From positions 124,001 to 188,000 of the forward strand of contig SDZD01000005.1 in the NCBI GenBank assembly GCA_004172935.1: a stretch of DNA of 64,000 nt, given 5' to 3'. A model generated the notes under the pieces. The model ran no database searches, was not told the origin of the DNA, and was given only the letters and a program-made list of their open reading frames with translations. Both the position numbers and the translations under genes were made by a program. Every line of letters begins with the position of its first letter. Positions within the stretch are counted from its first letter, which is position 1. The stretch comes from a bacterium (GTDB taxonomy: Bacteria > Armatimonadota > Abditibacteriia > Abditibacteriales > Abditibacteriaceae). This document shows, in pieces, positions 34,609 through 43,416 of this stretch.

Positions 34609-35597
34609 CCCCCCGCATCAAACTCTCCCCCCTCCTGTTTGGTGGTCTCGTTGCCATCGGCGCATTCTTCTGGCTGCGCTCGCTCGCCTCATGGCGCCCT
34701 GTCAAGCTGGGAGAAATTAATTATGAGCTTGGTGGGCTCAGTTTTCTTTCGAGCGATGGCAAAATGGCAATTCTACATGGATGTACTTTTAACTACAGCT
34801 CCATCGTGAATCTACAAGCGGGGACTAGAGTGGACTGGCCTTGGCCTGAGCAACCTATGGATGGCATCTGTTTCTCACAGAAGTCCCCTGAATACATTCT
34901 CTCCACTAATGTAACAGCGGGGAGAGGAGAACTTCGCGTTCGTGAACTCCGCACTGGACGTGTGATGCGAAATTTCCATTGGATAGCCAAACACACGCAA
35001 CGGACCTTCCCCATTCTGCTTGATCGAGAAGAAAAAACGGTTTCTATTATTGATGCTCCCAGCATCTTTCAGTGGGATTTGCAAAGCGGTAAGTTACTTC
35101 GTCAAGTCAAATTGGAAAACCCATTCCCACCCAAACTAAACTCATTCGAACGCTTCGCTTTTTCATCGGATGGGGCTCAACTTATTGGATGTGCCGAAGG
35201 ACAGGGGAGAATCTGGGATTTCCAATCCGGCAAAGTAGTTAAGTCGTGGACAACAAAATCTCAGTCCGTCCCCGTTGACTTTTCACCTGATGCGCGTGTA
35301 GTTATCTACCTCCTCAGAAGCCTCCGCCCAAACTATAGTTTTGTCGATACCTCGACCGGAAAAGTACAGTGGAAGCTTAATGGTAGCCTCCCCTTCCCCC
35401 ATACATTTGCCGATGGTGGGCATGAGATGTGGTTTCCCAAAAAGGCGAACTGCGAAATTCGTGACGCATATACAGGAAAAACCAAACGATATAATGCCTT
35501 CCCTTGCCAAAGGGATGGAGAAATTTTGCGCGTGACCTCGGACTACATCTACACCCAGAACGATAAAGGCACGGTATTCCGCTGGCGTGCCCGTTAA
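34605..35597 (+). CDS. Membrane-anchored WD40-like beta-propeller protein
   Basis: A 330-residue protein starting with GTG that overlaps the folE2 stop by four bases. An N-terminal membrane segment ([15 protein letters not shown]) is followed by about 300 residues of repeated blades with WD40-type turns: [24 protein letters not shown]..., [29 protein letters not shown]. The propeller should face outside the cytoplasm. The sequence is less GC-rich than folE2 and its codon use is more mixed, so its attachment to the operon may be recent. The function is unknown; such propellers usually bind other proteins. Confidence 0.72.
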   Translation: MTPRIKLSPLLFGGLVAIGAFFWLRSLASWRPVKLGEINYELGGLSFLSSDGKMAILHGCTFNYSSIVNLQAGTRVDWPWPEQPMDGICFSQKSPEYILSTNVTAGRGELRVRELRTGRVMRNFHWIAKHTQRTFPILLDREEKTVSIIDAPSIFQWDLQSGKLLRQVKLENPFPPKLNSFERFAFSSDGAQLIGCAEGQGRIWDFQSGKVVKSWTTKSQSVPVDFSPDARVVIYLLRSLRPNYSFVDTSTGKVQWKLNGSLPFPHTFADGGHEMWFPKKANCEIRDAYTGKTKRYNAFPCQRDGEILRVTSDYIYTQNDKGTVFRWRAR

Positions 35598-35649
35598 AAC
35601 GAAATATATTCTCCGTCGTGACAAACGACAATAGACTGGATTTCTTCCT

Positions 35650-35907
35650 ATGCCCCGTAATTTAAATTGCTGTCGAGTCTGCGGATACAAATACGAGGAG
35701 GACTATTTTCCCTGGGGTACAGATGGGAAGGTCGCCACTTTTGATATATGTTTCTGTTGCGGGGTGGAGTTTGGTTATCAAGACTGTTTGGAGAACTCAA
35801 TAACCAAATTTCGCTCGGCATGGATGGCAAAAGGATGCCCTTGGCGTGATCCCAAATATAAACCTGAAGCTTGGACGTGGGAGAAGCAGAAAACTCAAAT
35901 TGAGTAG
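35650..35907 (+). CDS. Small cysteine-rich CPCC-like protein
   Basis: An 85-residue protein with CCRVCGY near the start and ICFCCGVEFGYQDC in the middle, two cysteine knuckles that probably bind zinc. It matches the pattern of the Cys-rich CPCC family (small bacterial proteins with C[PF]CCG and FGY.D), whose members often appear singly or near toxin-immunity genes; no toxin is visible here. The tail is rich in Trp, Lys and Pro (CPWRDPKYKPEAWTWEKQK). Preceded by a plus-strand beta-propeller gene at about 50 bp. Confidence 0.7.
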   Translation: MPRNLNCCRVCGYKYEEDYFPWGTDGKVATFDICFCCGVEFGYQDCLENSITKFRSAWMAKGCPWRDPKYKPEAWTWEKQKTQIE

Positions 35908-35946
35908 TGAGTGGCACCATCCTCCCCTGGCGTGACCACTAAAACA

Positions 35947-35979
35947 AAAAACGGCAGCGCATAATACGCTGCCGTTTTT
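35947..35979. terminator. Bidirectional intrinsic terminator
   Basis: AAAAACGGCAGCG / CGCTGCCGTTTTT, a perfect 13-bp stem around loop CATAATA, between the convergent Cys-rich gene and the low-complexity gene. Confidence 0.92.
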
Positions 35980-35993
35980 ATTTGCTGCCGAAC

Positions 35994-36887
35994 TTAGAAG
36001 TCCCCACCGAAATCGCCGCCGCCGTCAAAGCCGCCCGAATCGAAGCCACCGAAGTCGCCGCCGCCATCGAAGCCGCCCGAATCACCGGGGTCGCCATATG
36101 GGTCGGCTGAAGCATCGGCTCCGCCGTCTGCCTGGCCGAAGTCCTGACCTTGATTGTCGTCCAATCCCGCGTTCTGGAAGCCGCCATCCGCTGGGTCGCC
36201 ATAAGGGTCAGCCGAGGCATCCAATCCGCCGCCGCCTTCCTGGAAATCGACTGGATTGTAGTCGCCTACGCCGCCATCGACTGCCGCTGCTTCGGGCGAA
36301 CTTTGAAATGCCTGTTCGTTCGAGTTGTTCGAGAAGAACGAGTGGGCAATCGAGCTTCCGATGAACGAGCCTGCCATGCTTGAAAGCAAGCTGCCCGCGA
36401 TCATGCCGCCCATTCCTCCCATCAATCCGCCGCCCATCGGCTGGGCATATCCCTGTTGCTGATAACCCGGTTGCCCTTGCATCTGCTGGTTGTTGCCGCC
36501 AAAGGTGCGCTCGATGAAGCCGGGTTGGCGTACCTCGGCGCGTGTTGCTGCGCGCGCCAGATTGCGTGGGTCGTCTCTCAGATTTTGCGCTTCGGATTGA
36601 GGCACGTTCTGTGAGAGTTGCTGCAACAGCAACTGGCGCTGTTCGGGGGTAAGGCGGGCAAACGCTTCTTCATGTGCGCGTTCGATGTCTTCGGGAGGCG
36701 CTGTCTGAAGCATGTAGCGATAGCGGGCTACCGCCTGTTCATCCGCGTTTTGGGGACGTGAGTATTCCTGCTGGCTATAAGCGCCTTGCTGTTGTTGCTG
36801 TCCGTATCCAAAGGCGCCTGTGTCGCGAGTTGGTTGACGCTGTGGTTCTGGTTCGTTGTTTCCAAAAAGTTTGTCGAGGAATCCCAT
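35994..36887 (-). CDS. Low-complexity protein with Gly/Asp-rich repeats
   Basis: A 297-residue protein. It begins MGFLDKLFG, then has a Gln-rich linker, a helical segment (residues about 48-110: AVARYRYMLQTAPPEDIERA ... LTPEQRQLLLQQLSQ) also found in other short bacterial proteins with this opening, a Gly/Met-rich hydrophobic stretch that may sit in a membrane (GGGLMGGMGGMIAGSLLSSM), and an acidic tail. The tail has two copies of DASADPYGDP and three of SGGFDGGGDFGGF-like units, visible at DNA level around 36000-36230. I do not recognise a function. It is upstream, on the same strand, of nothing in the operon sense: the CAP gene lies behind it with its own start. Confidence 0.7.
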   Translation of the reverse strand: MGFLDKLFGNNEPEPQRQPTRDTGAFGYGQQQQQGAYSQQEYSRPQNADEQAVARYRYMLQTAPPEDIERAHEEAFARLTPEQRQLLLQQLSQNVPQSEAQNLRDDPRNLARAATRAEVRQPGFIERTFGGNNQQMQGQPGYQQQGYAQPMGGGLMGGMGGMIAGSLLSSMAGSFIGSSIAHSFFSNNSNEQAFQSSPEAAAVDGGVGDYNPVDFQEGGGGLDASADPYGDPADGGFQNAGLDDNQGQDFGQADGGADASADPYGDPGDSGGFDGGGDFGGFDSGGFDGGGDFGGDF

Positions 36888-36965
36888 ATAAGATCGTACC
36901 TGAGTCTTTCCTGAACCAAATCGGATGCCGCACTCAGCCGAAATAGGGGCGATATTGTGAAGGAA

Positions 36966-37796
36966 TTAGGGCAAACGAGAAAACATTTGCGTAATCCAGA
37001 GATTACCAGTTTTATCTGTGCAAAAGCCGATGCCGATACGTGTCACGTCGCGATTCAGCAAATTGGCCCGATGTCCCGGTGAGTTCATCAGCGAGGTATG
37101 GGCTTCGCGTGTGTCACTTTGCGTCAAAAACGAGCGGCTTCCCCACACATGGTAGATGTTCTCCGCCACGATGCGCGGGGTGGTGCCAAAGCCCGCCACA
37201 TAGCGGTCGAGCGGCATTTTTATCGACAGGGTAGGGGACTCGTGCGCGAAGTATTTCTTGTCGCGCATCTCCGCAGAATGCGCGCGCGCCACCTCGGCCA
37301 GTTGCGAGTCAGGCTGTAGCCGTGACAATCCTTGCTTCGCACGCTCATCGTTCACCACATCTATCATAAAGGCTTCCAATTTGGTGAGACGCGCATCGCT
37401 CGTTACGAGGCGCGCGGCATTCATCGTAACTTGCGTTTGTTGTGTCGCCGGAATCACGCCTCCCAGGCGACGCAAATAGGCGCCCGCCATTGGTGAAGGT
37501 GTTGTCAGCGCCGAAAGAGTCGTGCGTGCCTCTTCGCTCTGTCCGCTGGCATCTTCCAGATAGGCCAGTAGAAGTGCGTTCTCTGTTGCCAATGGGCCGC
37601 CCTTACGCGCGGCTTCCAGCAAAAGCTGCGCGTTTTGTGGCCGACCCGCGCGCAACTGTTCGAGTGCTGTGCGGTAAGTTACCAGATCAAACGAAGCATC
37701 ATTTTGCCCCTGCGCGCGTAGTGAAAATCCGGCGCTAAAGGCGGCGCCAACGAGCAGAGTGAGAAGTGTGGGACGAAAGAGGCGAGATGATTTCAT
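36966..37796 (-). CDS. Exported CAP/SCP-domain protein
   Basis: A 276-residue protein. An N-terminal signal sequence (LFRPTLLTLLVGAAFSAGFS) is followed by a TPR-like helical region (about 35-100: YRTALEQLRAGRPQNAQLLL) and a C-terminal CAP domain (about 150-276). The CAP motifs are ARAHSAEMRDKKYFAHESP, ENIYHVWG and LMNSPGHRANLLNRDVTRIG, containing the His and Glu residues of the family's cleft. Bacterial CAP proteins are secreted and act on the cell surface, but the activity is not defined. I chose the ATG at 37796, where the signal begins; the frame is open to 37868, across the terminator of the upstream gene. Confidence 0.85.
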   Translation of the reverse strand: MKSSRLFRPTLLTLLVGAAFSAGFSLRAQGQNDASFDLVTYRTALEQLRAGRPQNAQLLLEAARKGGPLATENALLLAYLEDASGQSEEARTTLSALTTPSPMAGAYLRRLGGVIPATQQTQVTMNAARLVTSDARLTKLEAFMIDVVNDERAKQGLSRLQPDSQLAEVARAHSAEMRDKKYFAHESPTLSIKMPLDRYVAGFGTTPRIVAENIYHVWGSRSFLTQSDTREAHTSLMNSPGHRANLLNRDVTRIGIGFCTDKTGNLWITQMFSRLP

Positions 37797-37850
37797 GCCG
37801 AAATAGACCTTAATAGACTTTGGGTTCACGAAACGGTTGCCGAAGCAATG

Positions 37851-37887
37851 CGAAAAAGCGCGCAACATCTAGTTGCGCGCTTTTTCG
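37851..37887 (-). terminator. Terminator of the GrpE-Hsp70-J-like operon
   Basis: A perfect 16-bp stem (CGAAAAAGCGCGCAAC and complement) around loop ATCTA with A and T tracts, 14 bp after the stop of the J-like gene on the minus strand. Confidence 0.9.
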
Positions 37888-37901
37888 GTAATGACTTGTT
37901 A

Positions 37902-38627
37902 TTAGGAACTAATTTTGTTGCCAACTTTGCCATTCAAGGCGACGAAGCCAACCGCCGCACAGACGATGCCAAGAAGAACAGCGGGGACGGGACCATGTAG
38001 GGCGAAGTAACCGATTCCGCCGCCGAGTACCAAGCCCCCAACGCCACCGATGATGCCGCCAGGGCCGCCCGAACTGGGCTTGGAGCCACCTGTCGAATAG
38101 GCTTTGCCCGTGTTCGAAGCGGCAGTCGTGCCGGGGCGCGAAGGCGTCGAAGACGGAGTCTGGCGCGCAGCCGGGGTTGGGCGGTTGGCTGGCGATTCGC
38201 GAGGAACGTCGGGCGATTTGATGACGCTGGCGCGGGGTTCGGGCGCCTTGTCTTTGGTCGCGAGTAGGCCGGTTTTTTCTTCCATCTGCTCGTTGAATCC
38301 CATCAAATCGTTGATGAAGGTTTCAAAATCAGTTGGAGGTGAGCCTGCTTTGGCCTTGGTCAAAAATTCGTCGTAGCGCGCGCGCTTGGGAGCTTCTAGA
38401 AGAGCCGCGCGGGCGGGTGGCAAAAGCTCCAGCAGAGTCTGGTACTCGCGGCGCTTTTTCAGGTTACGGTTATCGCGATTGGCCGTTGCTTCAGAATAAA
38501 GGGCTTGAATGCGCTGGCGAATCTCCTCTGATGCGGCATCTGGCGCTTTGCCGATCAAGGTATAAAAATCAACGGTGCCGTCGGGTAGTGCGGCGTCGGT
38601 GAGATTAAAAGCGGTAGGTTCGGTCAT
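37902..38627 (-). CDS. Degenerate J-domain-like protein with C-terminal membrane segments
   Basis: A 241-residue protein. Residues about 20-89 follow the J-domain pattern: DFYTLIGKAPDAASEEIRQR, then an insert-like helix, and a final PKRARYDEFL (compare PEKRAAYDRF in DnaJ). The HPD tripeptide that stimulates Hsp70 ATPase is missing; the matching stretch is ATANRDNRN. A Pro/Ser-rich linker (about 125-185) leads to two hydrophobic segments (GGIIGGVGGLVLGGGIGYFA and VLLGIVCAAVGFVAL), so the protein probably sits in the membrane. It is the last gene of an operon with a GrpE and an Hsp70 homologue, which supports the J-like reading. It may recruit the Hsp70 to the membrane without the usual stimulation. 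Confidence 0.72.
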   Translation of the reverse strand: MTEPTAFNLTDAALPDGTVDFYTLIGKAPDAASEEIRQRIQALYSEATANRDNRNLKKRREYQTLLELLPPARAALLEAPKRARYDEFLTKAKAGSPPTDFETFINDLMGFNEQMEEKTGLLATKDKAPEPRASVIKSPDVPRESPANRPTPAARQTPSSTPSRPGTTAASNTGKAYSTGGSKPSSGGPGGIIGGVGGLVLGGGIGYFALHGPVPAVLLGIVCAAVGFVALNGKVGNKISS

Positions 38628-38657
38628 GGGAATTTTGAAATGGTTGTGAGATAGTTT

Positions 38658-38709
38658 GGTTGTTAGGTGGTTGGGGTAGTTCCTTAATTAAATGAACCAC
38701 CCAACAACC
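38658..38709 (-). other. Intercistronic hairpin after the Hsp70-like gene
   Basis: GTTGTTAGGTGGTT pairs with AACCACCCAACAAC with one mismatch around a 22-base loop, 8 bp past the stop of the Hsp70-like gene. No T tract follows, so it may stabilise the upstream message or cause partial termination before the J-like gene. Confidence 0.4.
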
Positions 38710-38716
38710 GCTCCAC

Positions 38717-40240
38717 CTACGAGATAATGGCTTGCGACAACATGAAGGCTTCTTCTTCGACCTGAGTATCGTCACGGTCACCCGCGAGCGAAATCATGAC
38801 GCGCGATTCGCGACCCGTATCGGCATCGCGGGCCACCGCGATAATACGTCCGTTCTCATCGCAGCGAAATTCGACGGTGATGTTGGGCTTACCTGCCGGG
38901 CGAGGAGGACGTGTATCGAGGTTGAACACGCCAATCGGCCCCGTTGGGTAGGCTTGCGGATCGCCCGACTCGCCTTCATAAATACGAACCTGCACTTTTT
39001 CCTGACCATCGAAGGTCGTGGTGTAGCCGCCACGTGTCTGTGAACAGGGCAGCGGTGTCAGTGCCGGGATGATATGGTCAATAACTGTTTTCTCCGATTT
39101 GACCGTGGCCACACCAAGAGAGTGCGCCAGAACGTGACCGACTCCGAACTCTTCGACGGTTTCGTCCTTAACCAACAGGGCTGCTTGTAACGCTGCGCCT
39201 TTTGCTACGCATTCATCCGGGTCGTGCAACATCGGACGCCGTCCCGAAAGGCGGGTCAGCATTTCGCGCACCATAGGCATACGGCTCGAACCGCCCACGC
39301 ACAGCGTCTCCGAAATGTCTTCCCAGCCCATGTCAGCTTTCAACAACACGTTCTCCAACAGCATTTCGGTACGTGCCAACAGGTCGTTGCTAATTTCCTC
39401 AAATTTTTCGCGTGTCAGTTCCACGCGAACCGGAATATAGGTGTCCATGTTGCCAAGCGAGCGTTTCGCCTTGAAAGTGATGGGCACACTGGGGCGTCCG
39501 GTAAGCTGGCGCTTGGCCGCTTCGGCCTTGAGGCGAAGTTCCGCTTCGAGCGACGGGTCGGGTTCCAGTTCGTAACCGAACTTTTCGCGCAACTCGTCTT
39601 CGATGTAGTTCATGATGCGGTCATCGAAGTCTTTGCCGCCCAGATGCGGGTCGCCTCCGATGGCAACGACGTTCAGGTTGTCGTTGTCAATCGCCAGAAT
39701 CGTTACGTCGAAGGTGCCGCCACCCAGGTCATAGACGAGGATGTTGCGAGGGCGCCCACGACGTGAGATGCCGTAAGAAAGCGCAGCAGCAGTTGGTTCC
39801 GAAATGATGCGAAGTACCGTCAAACCGGCCAGCGCTCCCGCTTCATACGTCGCGTGACGCTGAGTTTCGGTGAAGTACGCCGGAACTGTGATTACCGCTT
39901 GCGTAATGTGTTCGCTGAGTGCTTCTTCGGCTTCCTGAACGATTTTGCGCAGGATAATCGAGGAGATGAATTCGGGCGAAAACGACTGGTCGCCGACCTG
40001 AACGCGGTGTTCGGGCACGCCCATGAAGCGTTTGACGAACTGCACCACGCGCGTAGGTTCGGTCATCGTTGACTGCAACGCGACTTCACCGACGACATAG
40101 TTAGGCGGGTCAATGAAGACAGCCGAAGGTGTCGTGGTTTGTCCGTCCGAGTTTTTGATCACCATCGGCTTGCCGTATTCGTCTACGCAAGCGACGGCGC
40201 TATAAGTTGTTCCCAGGTCAATGCCTACTGCGCGAGCCAA
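38717..40240 (-). CDS. Lidless Hsp70 (DnaK-like) protein
   Basis: A 507-residue Hsp70. The nucleotide-binding domain is intact: GIDLGTTYSAV (6-16), ITVPAYFTETQRHAT, ISEPTAAALSYG, DLGGGTFDVT (171-180), HLGGKDFD and VGGSSRMP (315-322). A substrate-domain beta sandwich follows (about 370-487), but the chain stops at 507 where DnaK has about 640, so the helical lid is missing. The hydrophobic linker that couples the domains (VLLLDVTPLSLG in DnaK) is replaced: the matching stretch is EFGVGHVLAHSLG. It lies between grpE and a J-like gene, and is probably a specialised paralogue rather than the housekeeping DnaK. Confidence 0.9.
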   Translation of the reverse strand: MARAVGIDLGTTYSAVACVDEYGKPMVIKNSDGQTTTPSAVFIDPPNYVVGEVALQSTMTEPTRVVQFVKRFMGVPEHRVQVGDQSFSPEFISSIILRKIVQEAEEALSEHITQAVITVPAYFTETQRHATYEAGALAGLTVLRIISEPTAAALSYGISRRGRPRNILVYDLGGGTFDVTILAIDNDNLNVVAIGGDPHLGGKDFDDRIMNYIEDELREKFGYELEPDPSLEAELRLKAEAAKRQLTGRPSVPITFKAKRSLGNMDTYIPVRVELTREKFEEISNDLLARTEMLLENVLLKADMGWEDISETLCVGGSSRMPMVREMLTRLSGRRPMLHDPDECVAKGAALQAALLVKDETVEEFGVGHVLAHSLGVATVKSEKTVIDHIIPALTPLPCSQTRGGYTTTFDGQEKVQVRIYEGESGDPQAYPTGPIGVFNLDTRPPRPAGKPNITVEFRCDENGRIIAVARDADTGRESRVMISLAGDRDDTQVEEEAFMLSQAIIS

Positions 40241-40313
40241 GATGTTCCCCCAAATGAAAAAGATCGACCGTTTTCAACCGAAAACGAAGAGTGCAGAATA
40301 AGAGAAAAAGTTA

Positions 40314-41168
40314 TCACGATTGAGGTCGGAATTTGCCGATCACAACTTCAGCGGGGCGTAGCAGTTGTCCGTTGAGGAACCAGCCGCTTCGCACCACGCG
40401 CACGATTTTACCGTCTTCTTCAGAACCCACAGGTACAATATCAACCGCCTTATGAAATTTGGCGCTGTAATTTCCTGTTGGTGGGTCCATGATGACGACT
40501 TCGCACACCCGAAGCGCCTCAACGAGCTGATCGCGGAAATAGCGCACGTTCTCGCGCACTACGCTGGGCGATAAAACTCCGCCCTGTGCAGTTTGCCCAA
40601 GTGTGCTTTCTGCCATCGAAACTTCGCCGTCGAATTGTTCCAACGAATCAAACAAAAACAGCAATGGTCGCACCACAGGCTTCAGATGTTCGTAAAGAAA
40701 ATCGTTCTTGTAGTCCGCGAGTTCGGAATGCAAAGTGTTGAACACTTTTTCCATCGCCCCTTCGCGTTCGTTGACCTGTCTGATCTGATCGGTCAGTTCC
40801 TCAAGCTGCATTTGGACTAATGCTAATTCATCAGCTGATGCGTTCACAGTAGAAATAGACTCCGGCGAGTTGATTTTGGAAGAACTACCATTGCGGTTTC
40901 CATTCACGACAGCTGGGGCATCAGGCAACAAACCGACTTCGAGGTCGTTAGGTTCAAGTTCCTCTTCAGTTTCGTCTTCGTCGGCCCCCTCAGTGTTTGA
41001 GAAAAATTTGGGCAGGCGAAAACGGTGGAGGGTCGGTAGCGCCGCCTCGAGTTGCTCGGCAATAGACGCCGGATTTCTGGCGTTCGCGTCGTTGGTTGCA
41101 CCCTCTTCAGGCGCGCTACCTGCTTCGGCACTTGTCGTGCTTTTAGGTTGGAGTTTGTTTTCGGCCAT
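40314..41168 (-). CDS. GrpE-like nucleotide exchange factor
   Basis: A 284-residue protein. The first about 115 residues are acidic and disordered, longer than in typical GrpE. Then comes a coiled coil (ALVQMQLEELTDQIRQVNER) and a divergent GrpE middle, and the C-terminus ends with the GrpE beta-wing: KAVDIVPVGSEEDGKIVRVV and RSGWFLNGQLLRPAEVVIGK. GrpE dimers release ADP from Hsp70. The Hsp70-like gene follows 73 bp downstream. I see no CIRCE element before the gene, so control by HrcA is not supported. Confidence 0.85.
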   Translation of the reverse strand: MAENKLQPKSTTSAEAGSAPEEGATNDANARNPASIAEQLEAALPTLHRFRLPKFFSNTEGADEDETEEELEPNDLEVGLLPDAPAVVNGNRNGSSSKINSPESISTVNASADELALVQMQLEELTDQIRQVNEREGAMEKVFNTLHSELADYKNDFLYEHLKPVVRPLLFLFDSLEQFDGEVSMAESTLGQTAQGGVLSPSVVRENVRYFRDQLVEALRVCEVVIMDPPTGNYSAKFHKAVDIVPVGSEEDGKIVRVVRSGWFLNGQLLRPAEVVIGKFRPQS

Positions 41169-41378
41169 AACCTTTTATGCGCGCCTTTGGAGACGCACGT
41201 TAGTTGAAAAAAGAAAGTCAAAATTCGACTTCATCTCTCCTAGTAGCAACGTTTTCTCCCTTGACGAACTTTATACCCTAATTTTGACATCTTTGGCGTC
41301 CGGTGTTAACCGTTAAAGTTATTCAGGAGTTGGCCCGCAATTGGCCCGAACGATGCGGCTCGGTCAGAGAAATCAAAT

Positions 41379-42332
41379 ATGAAATATCGTAATCTAGGAC
41401 GCTCTGGCGTCAAAGTATCTGAAGTCGCACTCGGTTCGTGGCTTACCTACGGAGGCGCCACAGAAAACCAAACCGCTAAAGACTGCATTGAGCGTGCCTA
41501 CGACCTGGGAATCAACTTTTTCGACACCGCAAATGTTTACGCGCGCGGCGAATCCGAAAAAGTTGTCGGCTCATCCTTGAAACCTTATAGGCGCGATTCG
41601 TTCGTTCTGGCCACCAAAGTCTTCTTCCCTATGGGCGATGGCCCTAATGATCGAGGTCTTTCTCGCAAGCACATCATGGAACAGGCGCACCTTTCGCTCA
41701 AGCGCCTCGATACTGACTACATCGACCTCTACCAATGCCACCGTTACGACGATAGCGTTCCTCTCGAAGAAACCCTGCGCGCGCTCGATGATTTGGTAAC
41801 TCAGGGTAAAGTCCTTTATGTGGGTGTCTCGGAGTGGAGCGCCAAAAATATTCAAGACGCCCTCGATTTGGCCGACAAGTGGGGCTTCGACCGCATCGTT
41901 TCTAACCAGCCCTATTACAACGCCATCGGACGCAACCTCGAAAAAGAAGTGTTGCCTCTGTGCGAAAAAGAGGGCATCGGCCAAGTCGTCTTCTCGCCAT
42001 TGGCGCAGGGCATCCTCACTGGCAAATACAAACCCGGCCAGGAAATCCCTTCTGATTCGCGCGCTGCCGACCCCAAACAGAACATGTTCCTCAATGGCGG
42101 CAAGCTCGATCAGGATGTGCTGGAAAAGGTGCAAAAACTTGAACCCATTGCTCAACGCCACGACCTGTCGTTGGCCCAACTCGCGCTCGCATGGTGCTTA
42201 CGCAAACCCATCTTGTCCAGCGTCATCATCGGCGCCTCACGTCCCTCGCAAGTTGACGATAACGCCAAAGCTGCCGGTGTCCAACTCGATGACGCCACCC
42301 TGAGCGAAATTGACGCAATCCTTGGCTATTAG
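41379..42332 (+). CDS. Aldo/keto reductase
   Basis: A 317-residue (alpha/beta)8 NADPH-dependent reductase of the group that includes the potassium-channel beta subunit and YghZ. The catalytic tetrad is present: Asp and Tyr in FFDTANVYARGESEKVVG, Lys in LATKVFF and His in LYQCHRYD. The C-terminal cofactor site has SSVIIGASRPSQVDDN. It probably reduces aldehydes such as methylglyoxal; the natural substrate is unknown. It is divergent from grpE, with about 200 bp between them, and monocistronic. Confidence 0.92.
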   Translation: MKYRNLGRSGVKVSEVALGSWLTYGGATENQTAKDCIERAYDLGINFFDTANVYARGESEKVVGSSLKPYRRDSFVLATKVFFPMGDGPNDRGLSRKHIMEQAHLSLKRLDTDYIDLYQCHRYDDSVPLEETLRALDDLVTQGKVLYVGVSEWSAKNIQDALDLADKWGFDRIVSNQPYYNAIGRNLEKEVLPLCEKEGIGQVVFSPLAQGILTGKYKPGQEIPSDSRAADPKQNMFLNGGKLDQDVLEKVQKLEPIAQRHDLSLAQLALAWCLRKPILSSVIIGASRPSQVDDNAKAAGVQLDDATLSEIDAILGY

Positions 42333-42366
42333 AAACTAACTCCATCCTGTGTAGATTGTTTATGTC

Positions 42367-42389
42367 GGGGCGAACCTTGTGTTCGCCCT
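42367..42389. repeat. Intergenic palindrome of the GGGCGAAC family, copy 1
   Basis: Arms GGGCGAAC and GTTCGCCC enclose loop CTTGT, with an extra G before and T after. The same 23 bases occur at 51062-51084. Translated backwards it gives GEHKVR, a peptide that recurs in spurious ORFs of many genomes, which fits a widespread mobile or selfish palindrome. Confidence 0.8.
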
Positions 42390-42447
42390 GAAACAGTTCC
42401 CTGTTACTAATGCACTGGGGATTCAAACCTCAGTGGAGGTTATAATT

Positions 42448-43416
42448 GTGCCCGTGACTACGCGCGGTCTCTCCCACACATCCGAACAAGAAGCGGTCGC
42501 TAAATTGTCGTTAGGAGCGAACGTCTTCTTAGTCACCATAAAAATCGCGGCGGGCCTTGCTTCTGGCTCACTGTCGGTACTCGCCGAAGGCATCCAATCG
42601 TTCCTCGATATTTTCGCTTCGGCAGCGATTTTGTGGACTCTGCGCGCTGCCAGCGCACCCCCCGACACTGATCACCCCTACGGGCACGGCAAATTTGAAA
42701 ATGTGGTTTCGCTCGGCCAGATGGTGTTGATATTCGCTTCGATCATCGGCATATGGGCGGCGAGTTGGCAGCGCTTCAACCATCCCATAATGCCGCGCGT
42801 CGATTGGGGTATCGCGGCCATCATGCTTTCGGGCGCCATCAATCTGGCCGTCTCCGCGCGTGTTGCCCACATCGCAAAGAAGCACAACTCAACCGCTCTC
42901 GCCGCCGAAGCGGTTCATCTGCGCGGCGATTTATGGTCTTGTGTGGGGATATTGCTTGGTCTGGTCGCCACACACATCTTCCAGGAGCCGCGCCTCGACC
43001 CTGTTTTTGCGGCGGGCATGACTCTGTTCGCTGTTGCCAATGCCATCCATCTATTGCGTGACATCATCCGTCCATTGGTCGATGAAAGTCTGCCCGATGG
43101 CGAAGAAACCTGCATCCGTGAAGTCCTGCTACGCGACCCGCGTGTACTCGGCTTTCATAAGCTCCGTACCCGTCAGGCCGGAAGCCAGAAACTGGCCGAT
43201 GTCCACATCTTGCTCGACGATGACCTGAGTTTTCGCGATGCCCATCGCATCGGCGAAGAAGTCGAGGAGGCTCTGCGCGCCGCACTCCCCAACCTCGATA
43301 TTATGGTTCACGCCGAACCCTTCTACGAAGAAATCGCCCATCAACGCGAACGCCACCAGCGCGATAGTGAATGGGAGAGGGGAGAATTGGGTGGCTGGGA
43401 AAAACGTAGTTCTTAA
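42448..43416 (+). CDS. Cation diffusion facilitator transporter
   Basis: A 322-residue CDF protein with about six membrane segments in the first 210 residues and a cytosolic ferredoxin-like domain at the end. The fifth helix keeps the metal site (AEAVHLRGDLWSCVGI: His and Asp), and PYGHGKFENVV is the loop signature. The second-helix site is changed: EGIQSFLD stands where D/H-xxx-D is usual, so His is Gln; metal choice may differ from Zn/Fe transporters. The GTG at 42448 is preceded by GTGGAGGT at a good distance; an earlier start would run into the palindrome at 42367-42389. Its stop overlaps the stop of the convergent gene by four bases. Confidence 0.88.
   Translation: MPVTTRGLSHTSEQEAVAKLSLGANVFLVTIKIAAGLASGSLSVLAEGIQSFLDIFASAAILWTLRAASAPPDTDHPYGHGKFENVVSLGQMVLIFASIIGIWAASWQRFNHPIMPRVDWGIAAIMLSGAINLAVSARVAHIAKKHNSTALAAEAVHLRGDLWSCVGILLGLVATHIFQEPRLDPVFAAGMTLFAVANAIHLLRDIIRPLVDESLPDGEETCIREVLLRDPRVLGFHKLRTRQAGSQKLADVHILLDDDLSFRDAHRIGEEVEEALRAALPNLDIMVHAEPFYEEIAHQRERHQRDSEWERGELGGWEKRSS

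Noticed and set aside
35994..36230. Insertion sequence or tandem repeat locus
   Set aside because: The repeats are in-frame codons of a Gly/Asp-rich protein tail; there are no inverted ends or transposase.
38717..41168. Housekeeping dnaK-grpE locus with HrcA control
   Set aside because: No CIRCE repeat is present before grpE, the Hsp70 lacks lid and linker, and no DnaJ with HPD is nearby.
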